Origin: Hirudinaria manillensis
Lineage: Eukaryota > Annelida > Clitellata > Hirudinida > Hirudinidae
Length of the DNA: 64,000 nt
Assembly (NCBI GenBank): GCA_034509925.1
Contig: CM067531.1
Location: forward strand, 573,501-637,500
Direction of reading: 5' to 3'
Shown here: positions 17,751 through 46,952 of the stretch, piece by piece
How positions within the stretch are numbered: position 1 is the first letter of the stretch
How the letters are laid out: the number at the start of each line of letters is the position of its first letter
Position numbers and translations under genes: made by a program
The notes under the pieces: model-generated
Database searches by the model: none
Told to the model about the DNA's origin: nothing
What the model saw: the letters and a program-made list of their open reading frames with translations, nothing else

Positions 17751-20700
17751 TCAGTTTTTTAAAGGCCTGATGGTATAACGTCCACACGATTTGCAACATT
17801 TGCTTTTGAAATTTTCATTGCTTTCACAAAGACGAGGCTTGAATTTCACCAACTGGCTGCATGTGAAATTCTTTGAGAGGTAGACCAAAAGATCATTGTC
17901 ATCGCCATTTTTGCAGAAGTCTAAATCAAAATGTGGCAAATAATTTTAATATGAGAAATATTTCGTACTTCGTCAAAATAGAATGATTATTTTTTTCATT
18001 TTAGTAAATTTTATGTATACAAAAGCTGCATCAGCAAACCTTTGGCTGTTTCGACACTCTTGCAAGATGCACAGCAATATTTCTGAACATCTTCATTGTA
18101 ACAGAGACTGGAATCATGTGTGACCAATTGCTTACAACTTAAAATAATCCTACCACCCCATACTGGTTTGTATTCCAAATTGCCTCTGTAGTCCACACAG
18201 GAATCTGGAAAAAAGAAATGTTTTGTTGTTTGGTTTAGTTTTAGACATACAATTGTATTCCAAGGATATGCAAAGTTAGATTGGATGTTGATTGAAAGTT
18301 TTTAGTGAAAATGGTGGATGTACTTGGAAGAACTTTTGTTGAAGGAGTGGTAACTGGAGAATCAAGTCTTGAGGTCTTATTGGCAGAACATGTTTGACAA
18401 CAAAATCGAGATGGGAGGTGACAAATTTCAGGTACCATGGCCGAACAACTCTCTCCTTTATCTCCATAGAGACATTTTGGATCCGATGGATTTTGAATGA
18501 GAGATTTGCATGTTTTGCAACAAGACGCGGCATAATATTCGTAGTAGCAGTCCCTAGGCTCAATGGCGGAACACTCGCCCAAAACGTCCCGACATACTGT
18601 TGAGGAAAATGTTTACATAAATATGAAACTATGCGTATGAAGTTATTGAGATTTATTACAAAATTACTCAAGATCCCAAAAAAATTGTGTAATATTATCG
18701 TTGTTAAAAAAATATTATTAACAAAAACACCATTTAATTTCATCATCACAAATACTGATGTACTAACCTCCATCGTTGCTAGCACATGCTACACAGCATT
18801 CATCTTTTTCGTCGCTTAGACAAACTTGGGGGCGAAGTTTGACTTCATCTGTGCACAGGTTTCCAATTAAATTAGAGAAGTATACATTCCCTTTATTGTC
18901 ACCGTAGATACAGTTGCCTGATAATTTTACATTGAGATATTATTTATAAATGCAACGAATGATTTAGTATAATAACCTATACAAGTAAAGGTAAACTTGC
19001 GAATACATCAGATGCAAAATAATTAGTACCACCTGGGGCTTTCTGAGCTCTGCTGTCAGGTACACATTTACCACTCCGACACCAGGCCCTGTTAGCACAA
19101 GTTGTTCCATCCAAAGCTTGCAATGCATTCTTGCCATATTCACAAATTATGTTCTCACATATTTGATCTCCCGCCTCAGAACCCTTTTAAAAATTTATTT
19201 CAATTAGTTAAAATTGTTATTAATGAACTAATGTAAAAATTTTAAAGTATAACATTATTATTCCACATATAGATTTCCTTACAGACTTATAGAAAGAGTT
19301 CGAGCCAAATGCAATTTTGCACTGATCGTCGGGGTCATAAATTTGACCCGGAAGAAAGTTTGGAGTGTTTTTCTTTTCGATGTTAAAATCTTCATTTGCG
19401 TCCATCAAGCAATTTCCGGTACTGATTGATAAAGACAGCGTTTGGAAAGATGAATTATTTTTAAATAAATCTTATTTTCATTGAAATTCCATATGTATGA
19501 TGGTGATAACGAAATTGTATCCGAAACGGCCGATTATGTTTACGATTTTATACTATTATCAGTTGATTAATGACTTTAATTTGTAATATGCAATAGAATT
19601 CAAACTTGCAATCTATATAGTCACCAATATTTCACTAACCCCATTGAGAGAACTTTTTCAGCCATGGCATCAATAGAACATTTGGAAAATAATCCCTTAG
19701 TTTTGGATTTATCGAGACCCATATCACCCACACTTCTCGCCATAAGGAAATCTTTACTTTGGCAAGTATTGTTAACACCATCGTGATCTACTTTTAAGCT
19801 TAGAAATTAAAAGAAATATTCACTATTGATATTCTTGCTTTTAACAATTATTAGGCTCATAATTTGTCACGTTGAAGTGCAACTAATTGCCTTTTTTGAA
19901 GTTTGACGAAAATCAGTAATATTCACCAATTCATTACAAATATTGGCGGTTCAAAGGTTGATTGAACACTTACGTATGAGCCAACTCGTGTGCCAACACA
20001 ACAGTTGTTTCATAATAGCTTTTGAATCCGATGATACTGTGACCAGAATCAGTGCAAATTGAATTGAAAAGTGACAAACCTTCACCGTCGAAAATTTTGT
20101 ATCTAAAAGTAATGGGAATTATCGTGTGAATTATAATCCTTTCACTGTTGATGAACATATTCAATGGAAAATTGAAACTAAATTATTTGTCAAATCAGTC
20201 AAAAACAAACTGAATGCAATAGCAACATTTCAACCTTGTGAATGTGACGAGAAAATCATAGCTGGGCCAATTGGCTTTCTGACTTGGAATCCACTTTTTC
20301 AATTTTCGAAGGAACAAACTGCCTCTAATCATGCCATGTTTATCCCTTGATTCATCAATGTAAGGAATAGCACTGGCATTCTGGAAAAAAGTTTTAAAGA
20401 GTTTTCAATTTAATTTTTAGACGTTTAAAAATGAATTGGTTAAAAGAATTTAGATTAAAATTGCTGGAATTAACATTGGTCTGCTATACCAGTTCATTTT
20501 AGATTAATGCCCATTTCCACAAACTTACCTCTGCTATAAAAGCTCCTGTCCACTTTGTAGTAAACATCACTTTATTATTTTCAATTCTCTCGTAAATGCC
20601 TTTTACCTTTAAGAACAATTTAAATGAAATAAATAAATAGCTAAATATGTAGACTAAGTAAAATTTAGGTGCTTAAAAATATTTTTATTTGTGACAGTAA

Positions 20701-21587
20701 ATTAATCATTCTAATGCTGATGTAAATCTTAATTTAATCAAACAAGTCAAGGAAATATGGAAATCAATAAATGAAATTAAGCTATTTGAAGTGCAAAAAT
20801 ATTAATTTTCTGAGTAAACTTGAGATAAAATGTAAAGTTGCAAAGAACCAGACCCCATCCATGATTTGGGATAAAACGTATCTGATGGTTTTCCTGGCAT
20901 AATCATTCTTTTCCTCCTCAGAAGTGGCAGTGCTTAACTTGACGAACCTCGGAAAACAATTAAACATTTCTTTTAATATTATTCATTTATTTTATATTAC
21001 TTCAAATAATAATAACTTTAATAACAATAATAATAATATTGTAATTATACATAAATTATAATAATAATTTGTTCAGAATGTAAGTAGACTCACGATTCAA
21101 AAACTGAGTAATCTATGATTGTGAATATTTCGATTGTCATCAATTGTTTCTTGGGTGATTGTCCAGGTAATGCCCTTTTTACGGGTTTATTTTCTTTTAT
21201 TTGGCCTGAAAATTAATGTTCCACAGTATTTTAGTTTGAAATTTATATTTATGTTTATATTTAAAATTATTTTACCGCTTTGAAGTTCAAGGTCGACATC
21301 AATATAGTCTGACAATGACTTTGCGCTAGTGTTTCGGTTGTCATCATTGTAGGCCAATCGTGGTTTTACTACAATAGTTTTTCATTTAAGCCAATAAAAT
21401 ACAATTAAACTATTATAAGAATATTGATATTCATTAAATTATTACCTTCCTTTACATCAGTTGATAAATTGAGGTAGATGCAGGTGCTCAATATGAATAC
21501 TTGAATGGCTCTTCGACACTGAAATTTAAAAATGGCTTTTTAGTAACAGAATATATATATATGTTTAAAATATATTACATTTACCAT
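17751..21587 (-). CDS. Gene D: secreted ADAMTS-like (M12B) metalloprotease with five ShK-type domains
   Basis: Fifteen exons (minus order): 21585-21587 (ATG), 21446-21518, 21276-21368, 21094-21205, 20854-20947, 20529-20606, 20235-20380, 19974-20102, 19640-19798, 19283-19421, 19033-19183, 18768-18917, 18324-18596, 18040-18204, 17751-17920. Phases all match; 644 aa. The layout is that of gene C: signal peptide, short propeptide with KPVKR, M12B domain, ADAMTS-like Cys-rich domain. The zinc motif is HELAHTLKVDHD (238-249), with Lys in the usual Gly position, and the Met-turn is FLMARS. Five six-Cys ShK-like units follow: one in exon 18768-18917, two in 18324-18596 (joined to the next by a Ser/Thr-rich linker), then one each in the last two exons. 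The first unit is intact here but truncated in gene C. Presumed secreted protease; target unknown. Exon 7-8 residues differ sharply from gene C. Confidence 0.87.
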
Positions 21588-21670
21588 ATTCCTCTGAATT
21601 TGAAGTAGAGTAGAATGGCTCTTCTACTTTTTGCATGTAGGACAATAGTGGCATCCTCTATAAATTGTTC

Positions 21671-21679
21671 CTATTTATA
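21671..21679 (-). promoter_or_regulatory. TATA box of gene D
   Basis: Minus-strand TATAAATAG lies about 84 nt upstream of the ATG, matching the gene C copy. The 21640-22061 interval is the divergent promoter region shared with the PRORP gene on the plus strand. Confidence 0.6.
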
Positions 21680-22061
21680 ACAAAATGTTAAGACTAATTG
21701 TCCTAATACACAATGAAACAAAAGCTTCTTGTTATAACAATAACTTCTGCCCTGATCCGGTTTGTCAAAGGGTATGGTTCGATATTCACTGAATTCATTG
21801 AAATTATGAATTTTTTAACGCGTGATTAAGTCGATTCTTGGGGTGTCTTGACAGTCTCAAAGATAAAGTATTTTTATTTGCTTATTGATTGTTTAAAATT
21901 AATCAATTTTTTATTAACTTTTATTCAATGAAAAATATTTCACAGCTCCAATAAAATATAAAAATTCGGGAATACAAATCACAGATAATTCAGTAAACCA
22001 TTGGCGATAATCTAAATAAACAAAACCCCGTGGTGATATTTCATTCGTCTGACTGGTCGAG

Positions 22062-25000
22062 ATGAAATTATTAAGATGTCTTTCGTCTCTTTATATGAAA
22101 ACTTATCATTGTTTTTCGTCTGGATTTATTGCACATGGAATTGACAGAAATACTGTGACACACTGCTCAAAACTGTACATGACCACGAGCAGGCGTGAAA
22201 TTCACATACGTTCAGCGGTTCTTTCGTATAATTCAGAAGTGTTCGAAGATGACGAATTGTCGACAAAACGTGAAACTCCAGAAGAAGTCACCAATAATTT
22301 AGTAAACGAATGGTTCTCAGAATTCATTCAGAAACTGAGCATTTCTCCAGACTCTCCAGTTGACTGGGACGCAGAATTTCAAAATAAGTTTCCAAGGTTT
22401 CCCTTTTGCGCCATGTCAAAGATAGCTAACACTCAAACATACTACAATGGAATGTACCAGAGTGGAATCTCTCTTATGGAATACTTACAGTCCAAAGTCA
22501 AGGATGGACTAGGCACCACGAGTAACTCTGACATCATATCTCTGATCAACAAAATATCCCTGGCAGTCCACCAAAAGAAAGATCACAAGCTGGCCATCGA
22601 ACTTTACAGGGATCTCTGCAGACGGGCGTCGCACGACGGAGAGATCCTGTTGGACAGCTCCAGCTGCCAGATTCTCACGAAGGCCCTATCAAAGACCAAG
22701 TACTGGAAAGAGTGCTTGGATCTCCTGGAAATTGCCATGATCACCCAGAGAAACCAGCCGTCAATTTGCTCTGACATTCTCCAGGCGGCTCTGAGGGAAA
22801 ACGAAGACGAAATCGCCCAAAAGATGCTGGACTCGATCGAGGAACACGATTCAGTGCCCTCAGACGGGGCCTTCGAGGCCATGGTCAGGCACCGACCCGT
22901 GTCGTATCTGATGAGAGTTCTCGGAGATCAGAGGATGATCGTCAGAGAGAACATCGCAGACATCATCATGGAGCATTATGAGAAGTGAGTGCGTTTCAAA
23001 ACCATCGGCTCTGTTGTGGAGCTAGAAAACAAATTGCACTGACCGATTTAAATCACCTTTTTGTGAGTTTAACATTATTTTTGAACGTGTTTGTCTGCTT
23101 CTTTCTGTAGGTTTGCCACTGTTGAGAAAATCAAGCTGGACAAGAGGTTTATTTATTTTAAGATTTTTAAATCCAATATAAATCCAATTTAATATTGTTA
23201 AATCCAAGCTTCATTTTATGTTAATATTATAAAACTTATTGACTAATTAAACATTTTACGGACCAGTTATCATAAAAGAATCAATGCTTGTTCGTGCTGC
23301 CCCATTTACGAGCCACCTCAACTAGTCTAAACGTTTGCAAAATTGAAAATTGAAATCAATAGAATTCCAAAGTTCCCTCCATGACTCCAGATTGTGTCCC
23401 AGTTGCAACAACTCGATCCGACCGAGAGAGAGAATCTCTCCGGACGAGATGAGGGAACTGGTCAGGACTTTCACCAAGAAGGTCTTCATACGCGACGACG
23501 ACATCTTCATCAACTCCGATCCAGAAGAAGTGGACAAGTTCGAGAGGTTCATAGCCTCTAGGCCCAAGTACGACCTCGTCATCGACGGACTGAACGTGAT
23601 GTACGGAGGAATCAGAAACCTGACAGACAGGGAAAAGGACAAACTCGTGAGTGGCTTTGCGTCCGATCCGACAGATTGGTATTCCTGAGGATCGAGAACC
23701 GAAGCGATCTTGGAATTTTAAAATCGATCTCGATCAACATTTGACTGAAAATGTTTGAGATTTTCCACGATCAATTACTTTAAAATCTAAAACATTTTCA
23801 TTCAACAAAATATTTGGTTAGTCTCTTGCCTTGAAATTGAGTGCAAAGCATGCACATCAATATGAGACTCGTCATAATTTCAGTGATAGATCAACGTAAG
23901 TTTATACAATTTCTAACAATGGCTGACGGGCCTTTAATTTATTTAAAATTTAAAATGTTTAAAATTACAAAAAAAAAATACTCCAAAATAACAATCGTGG
24001 TCGTCCTTCATTTTGAATGTCTATTAAAGTCTCTCTCGGAGCCTTAAAACGATGGCCGTTCATTGTAGCTCTTCAACACACTCAAGTACTTTTGCAACAA
24101 CGACAACAGAATCCTGGTCCTGTGTCGAACGCACCTCGAGAATAAACTCAAAACGAGCAGAAGAGTTCAGGAACTGCTGCCAGGGTCATCAGTCGACTTC
24201 TTCTTCATCAAGAATCAGTGAGTTTGCGATCGTTTATTTGCTCTTAATGAAATCCTGGATCGGCCTTAATGAAGCGCAAGATGTGTCAGAGGCTGTCAGG
24301 CTGGTCATAAGACATTGATTATTTAACAAAATCCCTGACAAAATAATTAATTAACATATACTTGAAATATATTTTAATTAATTAATTATCAGTTAATCAG
24401 TAAACTATTTAATTCTGATTTGAAAAGATTTTAACGAACCTTTCCGAGTGCTTCTGTTTCTTATTCGGTTCTACTTTCTTTAACAAAAAAATAATAAGTG
24501 GACGCTAAATTTTAAAGATTTTATGCCTTAATTCTTGATCGATTTAAACAATTTTAAGTTTAAATTAAATAAATTAAAATAAATAAAGTCTAAATGGTCC
24601 GCATCTCGAACGAATTTCTGGAAAATTTCCAAAACTTGCGATTTCCTCCGATCGTCCAGGTCTCAGGACGACCTGTTCCTCCTCTACGCCGGTCTCCAAG
24701 GCAACGAAGGATGCAACGTCGTCACCAACGACGAGTTCCGAGACCACGGGGCTCGTCTCGGACCCCGACTCACCAGGGTCTTCAAGAACTGGCAGCAGAA
24801 GCACCAGGTGACCTTTGGAGTGCAGAAGGACTCCAGACGACTGATGTTCAAAGTGAGTTCATTCTTTTTGTTTTTATTCTTTTTCGATTTTCGAGAGGAA
24901 GGAAAAAATGTCGATTGCCGAGCGACGTTATTTTCCATTTTGGTCGACGGTTTTGATGACGTGGAGTTCACGATTGACTGGTTTGGTGGTGGTTAGGAAC

Positions 25001-25397
25001 ATTTTAAGTGGCTTTTGTAAGATTTCTGTCGTCAATTGTTCATTTGTTTTTATTCACCAATCTTTGCTCGTTTGCATGTTTTACTGTCATCAGCACAAAG
25101 TCGTTCTCGGCAATTTGATATGTTCACAAGACGCCATCCATGTTTTGAAGCCCAAATAATGATTCTTTCCAATCCTTTTTTTCCTGTCAGTGGCCTCCGA
25201 GACACGAGGTGGTGGCACAGTGGTCCAGGGACGGAACCATCCACATCCCCTACATGGACGAGAGCTGCGAACACAAGTCGTTTTCTCACACGGATTCCTG
25301 GCTCTGCATCCGCTCCTCGGAGGGCTCCGGTGAAAGTCAGAAAGCGCCCAAAAAGGAAGGCGATCTTCCATTCGCCGGGACCAGGGACACGAATTAA
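22062..25397 (+). CDS. PRORP: Gene E: PRORP / MRPP3, protein-only mitochondrial RNase P catalytic subunit
   Basis: Six exons, all in phase: 22062-22984, 23111-23146, 23373-23646, 24069-24217, 24660-24852, 25191-25397 (TAA); 593 aa. The enzyme removes 5' leaders from mitochondrial tRNA precursors; the animal form works with MRPP1/MRPP2. The N-terminus is basic and Ser/Thr-rich, consistent with mitochondrial import. A helical PPR region spans roughly 150-315. The zinc-binding Cys pair is at C328 and C331 (RLCPSC). The NYN/PIN metallonuclease starts at YDLVIDGLNVMYGG. The four acidic active-site residues known for the family are present: D391, D464, D465 (QSQDDLFLLYAG) and D485. The remaining zinc ligands are H543 (TIHIP) and C564 (DSWLC). 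Length and order are as expected for an animal PRORP. The exon 3 acceptor (ccaaag|TTCC) was chosen because it keeps the phase. The gene is divergent from gene D. Confidence 0.95.
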
Positions 25398-27881
25398 TGT
25401 TTCTTGGAAAATATTAAAAAATTTATTTTTGTATTTGACTTCCCAAGGACCTTGCTTTTTGCTTTTTAACTCATGTTTCGATGCAAGCATAAGTTTCAGA
25501 GGTTTGGGAGGTATTTATTTTCTTATTAAGTTATTTTTAACAAATTTTTCACTTATTGAGCAAAATAGTTGGCTGGTATTCTTAGTAGCAGTTAAGGTAT
25601 TGCAGGGGGAGTCATGATTGTGATAATGATAATGGTTATGATAATGATTACGATTTCTTTTAAAATTTAATTCCTTAACATTAGACTTGAATTTTTACCT
25701 AAAAAAGGGCAGAAATTAAGTGAAAATTGAACCTTCTTGGATCTGTAATTAGGCTGTCATTAAGCAGAAGTCAAATGCTATTTTAAGTGCAACGAATGGA
25801 ACGACTTTGAGGGTGGAGTCATTGAGCTGCAAATGTCAGTTTATGAGCGTTTAAAAGCTATTTTAAATATTATTAAATAATATTAAAGTTATTTTAAATA
25901 TTATTATTATAATAGCATGTTTATTTGTTATTTGTAATAATCTTTCTGACAATAGCAACAACGCAAATAGCAATGCAATGATCCAGAAAGATACAATAGG
26001 TATATTTCTTTTAGTATCTAATTTCTTATTTAATAAGCCCCGGAGATTCATTCACCTCCAATTTAATTTAATATGCAATAAACTCCAGAAATCCATCAAC
26101 CTCTTAGCATTTTCTTTGCCAATAAATTCAGAAACTTCACAAAGAGGATGAGTTTGAAAGGAAGACAGACAATGGAGTTGAGAAGCAAATTAATCCTTTG
26201 CTCGTACTTCGCTCCTTCATTAGCGGTAAAAGATTTACATTCAGTGCTAGAAAGTTCTGTTAGAAATAATAAAACAAACATTTCTTGCGTGAACGTTTAA
26301 ATTTTTTTTTTTTGGTCTTCAAACATCGTGCTTTATGCGACTTTTTGTTTTTTTTTTGTGTGTTTATGTTTACGTTAATCTCACCCCGCATCACGTACCG
26401 CTGCTAAGTTTTTTTTCTCCACAGTAAAAAATTAACTTTTAAAATTTAAAAGTTTACAATTAAATCTAGCATCACAAAAATATTTCCAATAAATTATGTC
26501 TAAACTACGAGAATAGGTAAACAAAAAAAAAGGCAGAATTAAATCCAGAGAGAGAAAATAACTCCACATTTACTCCGAACTTAAAAGTTTTAACGAAAAA
26601 AACCCCTCGAAATGGAGCAGAAACCCATCCAATCACGAGGAGTTGTTTTGACGGATACTTGGCAGTTTTTTTCCATTCGAAAACTCGAGAAACGACAAAA
26701 AATAGACCAGAAAAAAAAAAAAGAAAAAGAAGAAGAGGTGGAAGAGTGGGGTCATCGGCTCCGCAATTTCACGCACGTCACCCCGGACAGGGGTCACACC
26801 ACAGGGGAACATCGGAACGTCTGACTCTGTGACGGACTGGAACCATAAAAGGGAGCGGAGTATTGACTCGAATGTCATCGTTGTGAAACAAAATAAAAAA
26901 AAGTTAAAATGTTATTGCCGATATCGTCGTCGTCATCATCATCATCGTAGTCGTCATCATCATTATTATCATCATTGTCGCCACCATCGTCGTAGTCGTC
27001 ATCTCGTCTGGATCCCGTGCTGGATCATCATAGTGCCAGCTCTTTCCAGCCCTTTCCATACAACCGAAATGGCACGTGATCTCCAAAAGATCGACCCAGA
27101 TCGGGTGACCTAGATCTTTATCAGTCATTTATGCAAATTGTTGGTCAACTCAAGGAATAATAAATTCTCGTTTAATTTAAAAAGACAATATCTGATGGAA
27201 TTCAGAGATATTTAAGGTGTAATATTAAATTAAATTATATTAAATTATTATTATTATATTATATAATAAATATAATAAATGCAAATATATATATATATAC
27301 ATAGACAGATATAGTTTGATAATTTTCCATATTTTGATGGACTGAAGGGATGGACGGACGGACGGACGGTGGTAAAACTGGAGACGACGGCACGGAAAGA
27401 TAAGTCCGTCCTGGAAAGATGACGCATGGCGCTTAGGAGCGCTGCAGTGGAAAGCGCCGATAAGCGCCTAATGTAGTTATTAAAGGCACTCCTCCTTGTT
27501 AGTCCAGCCATTAATCCATGAGAAAAAAAATTTATAGAACGAAACCGAAACTGCCGACGGAAATGTCGTAGTTCTTGGAAAGATCCACGCCTCATAGGTT
27601 TCGTTTTTCGGGGAAAATAAAACTAGAAGTCATTAAGGCGTCGGTTTCGAATTCTAATAGAAATTCCGGGTAGAATCGGTTTCGGTTTCGGTTGACGGAT
27701 AATAGATTTGAGCAACTGAACGAAAGAAACCTATTAACTAATTAGAACTAATTAACTCATTAATACCCTCAAGACCCTCGTACGATGCGATCTCTTATTT
27801 ACGATCTTTGGTTCCCACTTTGACCTTATTAGGCGATGTTTTGTATTAGTCTTGAGGTCACACACGTTATTATAAGCAATG

Positions 27882-27882
27882 A

Positions 27883-27946
<64 letters not shown>
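27882..27946. repeat. (ATT)n microsatellite
   Basis: About 21 perfect ATT units lie downstream of the gene F poly(A) signal. Confidence 0.97.
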
Positions 27947-27948
<2 letters not shown>

Positions 27949-28026
27949 AAAAATATTTCGAGCGAGAATTAAACATTCGAAAATCGTATGATTTTATTAC
28001 ATCCAAGTCTCGAATTCTTAATATGT

Positions 28027-28032
28027 TTTATT
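28027..28032 (-). terminator. Poly(A) signal of gene F
   Basis: Minus-strand AATAAA lies about 105 nt after the stop codon at 28137-28139. This supports the view that the distal exon 28137-29054 is the real 3' end of the protocadherin transcript. Confidence 0.5.
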
Positions 28033-28136
28033 TCTTGTATCAACAACAATTGTTTACAAACATCAGAGTCCTTACTAAACGAAACAAAACAAAAGAAATA
28101 AATAAAAATTTCACGAAATCCAGGCGCACGATCTCT

Positions 28137-43583
<15,447 letters not shown>

Positions 43584-43844
43584 GGATGTGACCGGATGTA
43601 AGATTGTGAAAGATTGGAGTTTATTTTTTAAGATTTATAGCTGAAAATAAACAAATAATAACTTTATTGGATATTGAAACAATAAACAATATCCTTTCAT
43701 TTTATTGTTTTTAAGAATAATCTTCAATAATCCCCGGGAAAGTTAATTATTTCCGTGCAATAATAGCTCAAGCAGGGTGAGTAATAAAATGCCATTTCTT
43801 TATTTGATAAGAAAAAAGAAATATTTAATGATAAATTAATGTTA

Positions 43845-43885
<41 letters not shown>

Positions 43886-46750
43886 CAAAAATGATAATAA
43901 TAATAATAATAATAATAACAATAATAATAATAATAATAATAATTAATCCATCAATTCGTACGTTAATTTTATATTAATCTAATTAATGTCATAAAAATGA
44001 ACATTTTTATATTTAAATAATTTATCCGAAGTTTAAATGTAATTTAATTCAATTCTTTTTAAATCTTTTCAATTAAAATCTTTTTTTACAAAAATTTAAA
44101 AAAAAAAGTTTTTTTTTTAAATCCACGAAAAAAAAATCGTGTCAAACCTGAACCCATCAACAACTTTTTAGGAATTTCTAATTCGCAAAATATTTTTAAA
44201 AATTTAAAATTTAAAATTTAAGGATTAAATAACATTTAAATTTAATTATTAAATAAACCTTTTTTAATCAAATTGAGTTTTAAGTTTTAAAATTGGACGG
44301 AAAAGTAAAAACTTAAAAGAAGTTATGGTTCTTTGATTTACTTTGATATCAAAGGATTATTTATAACTCGTTTAATGCCGTATAATTTAACAATATTATT
44401 ATTATCATTATCACTCTTATTATTAGTAGTATTATTATTATTATATTTAACATTAATTAAAATATACTTTGAAATCTAAAACAGTAGTGAAATTAATCAC
44501 ATTTAAAAAAATTATTTAGTTAAAATCAAATTCAATAAAAAATTTATATACAATTAATCTCGTGAAATATTCTGAAAATGCGATTATAAAGAAGTTCCTA
44601 AAAGACTTCAATGTGTTTAATTTCGTTGATTAAATTTTTAAAATATTAAAAAAATTAAAAAAAATAAATTTTCGAATTTATTTTATTCGATTTATTTCAA
44701 TAAATTCAATGAATACTTTTATGAATAAAATACTATTTAATGGTTTTTAAAATTCAATTTGAAATATTCTTTTGGAAGGAAAAATTTTCGATTTCGATTT
44801 TAATTGAAAGATGAAATAATTAATTGGAATTTGATCGTTAAATTTGATAAATTTATTATTTAATGACCGTTAAATCTTGAAACAACGTTGTAATAATAAT
44901 AATAATTATTATTATTTCTAATTATTTATATTAATAATTATTATTTATAATAATAACGTTAAAATGGAATAATTATTTAAATTTAATTTGCAACACTTTA
45001 CTTTCCAGCATTTACATCGTCTTTTATATTTACCAATAAATAATCTTTTTATTTTTAATTACCATTTATTTATTATATCTCAGCAAACTCGAGAAAGTAA
45101 ATAATCTGATTTACGCAGCTCCATAAGCCCAATGTCAGAGGTGGCGAGCCAATTATGTAGCGCACAATTCCCAGGGCAGCTTTCGTAAATGTCAAATTTG
45201 ACTTGGTTATGACTGAGTGTGGATTCACATCAAAAAAGCCATTATATTTATCTTATTATATTATAATATTATATTTATTTATTTTATTTTTTGATTATTA
45301 TGGCAATAATATTTATGAAATGTTTATAGAAATTTAAAAATGTTTTTGATTTTAAAAGCCAAAATTATTTTATTTTTAGTAATATGTTTTCTAATTTAAA
45401 ATTTTAATATCTGAAAATAGCAACAACAAACTTTATTTCATTATATATTGCATAATTTCCTTCAATTTCTGCCATTAATGCAACAAATGGCAAAAAAAAA
45501 AAATCGTCAGGAAATTAAGCAATAAATACGTTCGCAGCTACTCGAAATAGAATTAGAAATATTTTCTCGGATTTTAAAATGTTTTGTTTTATTTCAATTT
45601 TATGTTTTTTTTTTTTTTTTAATTTGTTTTTTTTTTAAAGCGCTGAAAATCACAAGAAATCCTGAAATGTCTGTTTGGCAATATGCCACTTAAACCTGCA
45701 AACATCACACGTCACACGTTAAATTCCAATTTAAAATATTTTCTTTCAAAAATTGAAAATTAAAAATAATTCCGCGAAAATTTCAGAAATTATGATCAAT
45801 TATATTATAAACCACTGCCCCTCAAAATGGCATAATTATTTTAATAATATTAAAAATAAATGTTCAAAATTAATCAAATTTGACCTAATAAATTTAAACA
45901 CTGAATATTAATTATAACGATGAATATTTAAATTATTGACCAAATTATAATTTGCAATCATCCAATTTCAGATTCATCCAAAGTAATGTTCTACGAAAAT
46001 AATTCTCAAATAAATCTTTAAAAAAAATAACTTAAAATTTAATTAATAATAAATAATTAATTAATAAAAATATAATAATTTTAAATATTTAAATAATTAA
46101 TTAATAAAAATTTATAATTTTAAATATTTAAATAATTAATTAATAAAAATTCCAAATAAAATTACCTTTAAAGGCTGTTAAAGTTTCAATTCTAAATAAA
46201 CTTTAATTAAATTAAATATAAGAATATAAATCAAGAATAAAATATTCATAAAAACAAATAAAAATTATTTTATGAAATTAAATCAAAAATAAAAATAAAT
46301 GACCGAAAATATTGGAATCGTTTCTCATCTTCCATTGAAGTATTTTTGATTTTTTTTTGATCTTTTAAAATTTATTTCCTTCAAGTTTTGTTCCGAAAAA
46401 ATGTTTCTTTTTTGTTTTTGTTTTTGTTTTTTATAATAATAAATGGGATTTATTTTTTATTTATTTATATTTTTATTTAATTATATTTTATTTTATGATA
46501 ATTTATTATTTTCTGTTTCGTTTCTTTTTTGTTATTTTATCATAATAAATGGGATTTATTTATTTTTATTTTTATATTTATTTATTTTTATTTTATTATC
46601 TTTTATTTTTTTCTGCGTTAAAGATTTTCTTTAAACGTTTTTAAGATTTAAATTTAATTTCCTGTGAAATTCTTGAAAGACGAGTCTAAGTTGAACAAGT
46701 TTGTTGTAAGATAAATGAATACGGAAGCAGAAAAATTATTCATTTTTATG
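43584..46750. other. AT-rich region upstream of gene F, no gene seen
   Basis: It contains the gene F 5'UTR side, an AAT array (43844-43942), long AT-only stretches and poly(T) patches. A motif TTATGTAGCGCACAA at about 45153 recurs near 29616. I see no exon with acceptable splice sites. Confidence 0.6.
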
Positions 46751-46765
46751 AAACATTGAGTATTC

Positions 46766-46952
46766 ATCATCGTCGTCATCATCATCATCATTACCGTCGT
46801 CATCATCACCATCACCATCGTCGTCATCATCTTCACCATCATCGTCGTCATCATCATCTTCACCATCATCGTTGTCATCATCTTCTTCACCATCATCGTC
46901 ATCATCATCATCATCCTCACCATCGTCGTCGTCGTCATCATCGCCTTCGTCG
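46766..46952. repeat. CAT/CGT trinucleotide array
   Basis: Imperfect CATCATCGTCGT run with ATCTTCACC interspersions that repeat every 30-33 bp. Confidence 0.92.

Larger units (their letters stand above)
13130..22020. repeat. Recent tandem duplication (two units offset by about 4.6 kb)
   Basis: Unit 1 is about 13130-17420 and unit 2 about 17745-22020. Exons, introns and promoter align throughout. Long intron stretches are practically identical (for example 16386-16500 against 20974-21092), while the segment around exons 7-8 (about 15240-15800 against 19800-20420) is strongly diverged in both exons and introns. Confidence 0.93.
25398..28136. other. Intergenic region between PRORP and gene F
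   Basis: AT-rich DNA with poly(T) and poly(A) patches, an ATC tract (26920-27000), a short AT/CGGA patch (27285-27370) and an ATT array (27882-27946). A GC-richer island at 27340-27600 holds several AGCGC/GGCGC motifs and a 113-codon minus-strand ATG frame without splice or homology support. No gene is called. Confidence 0.6.

Noticed and set aside
18276-18785. Long alternative-frame minus ORF across gene D exons 12-13
   Set aside because: It reads through an intron in a different frame from the conserved cysteine-bearing frame.
27254-27595. Minus-strand ATG frame of 113 codons
   Set aside because: No recognised domain, Arg/Ser-rich composition and a microsatellite at the 3' side; likely chance in a GC-richer island.
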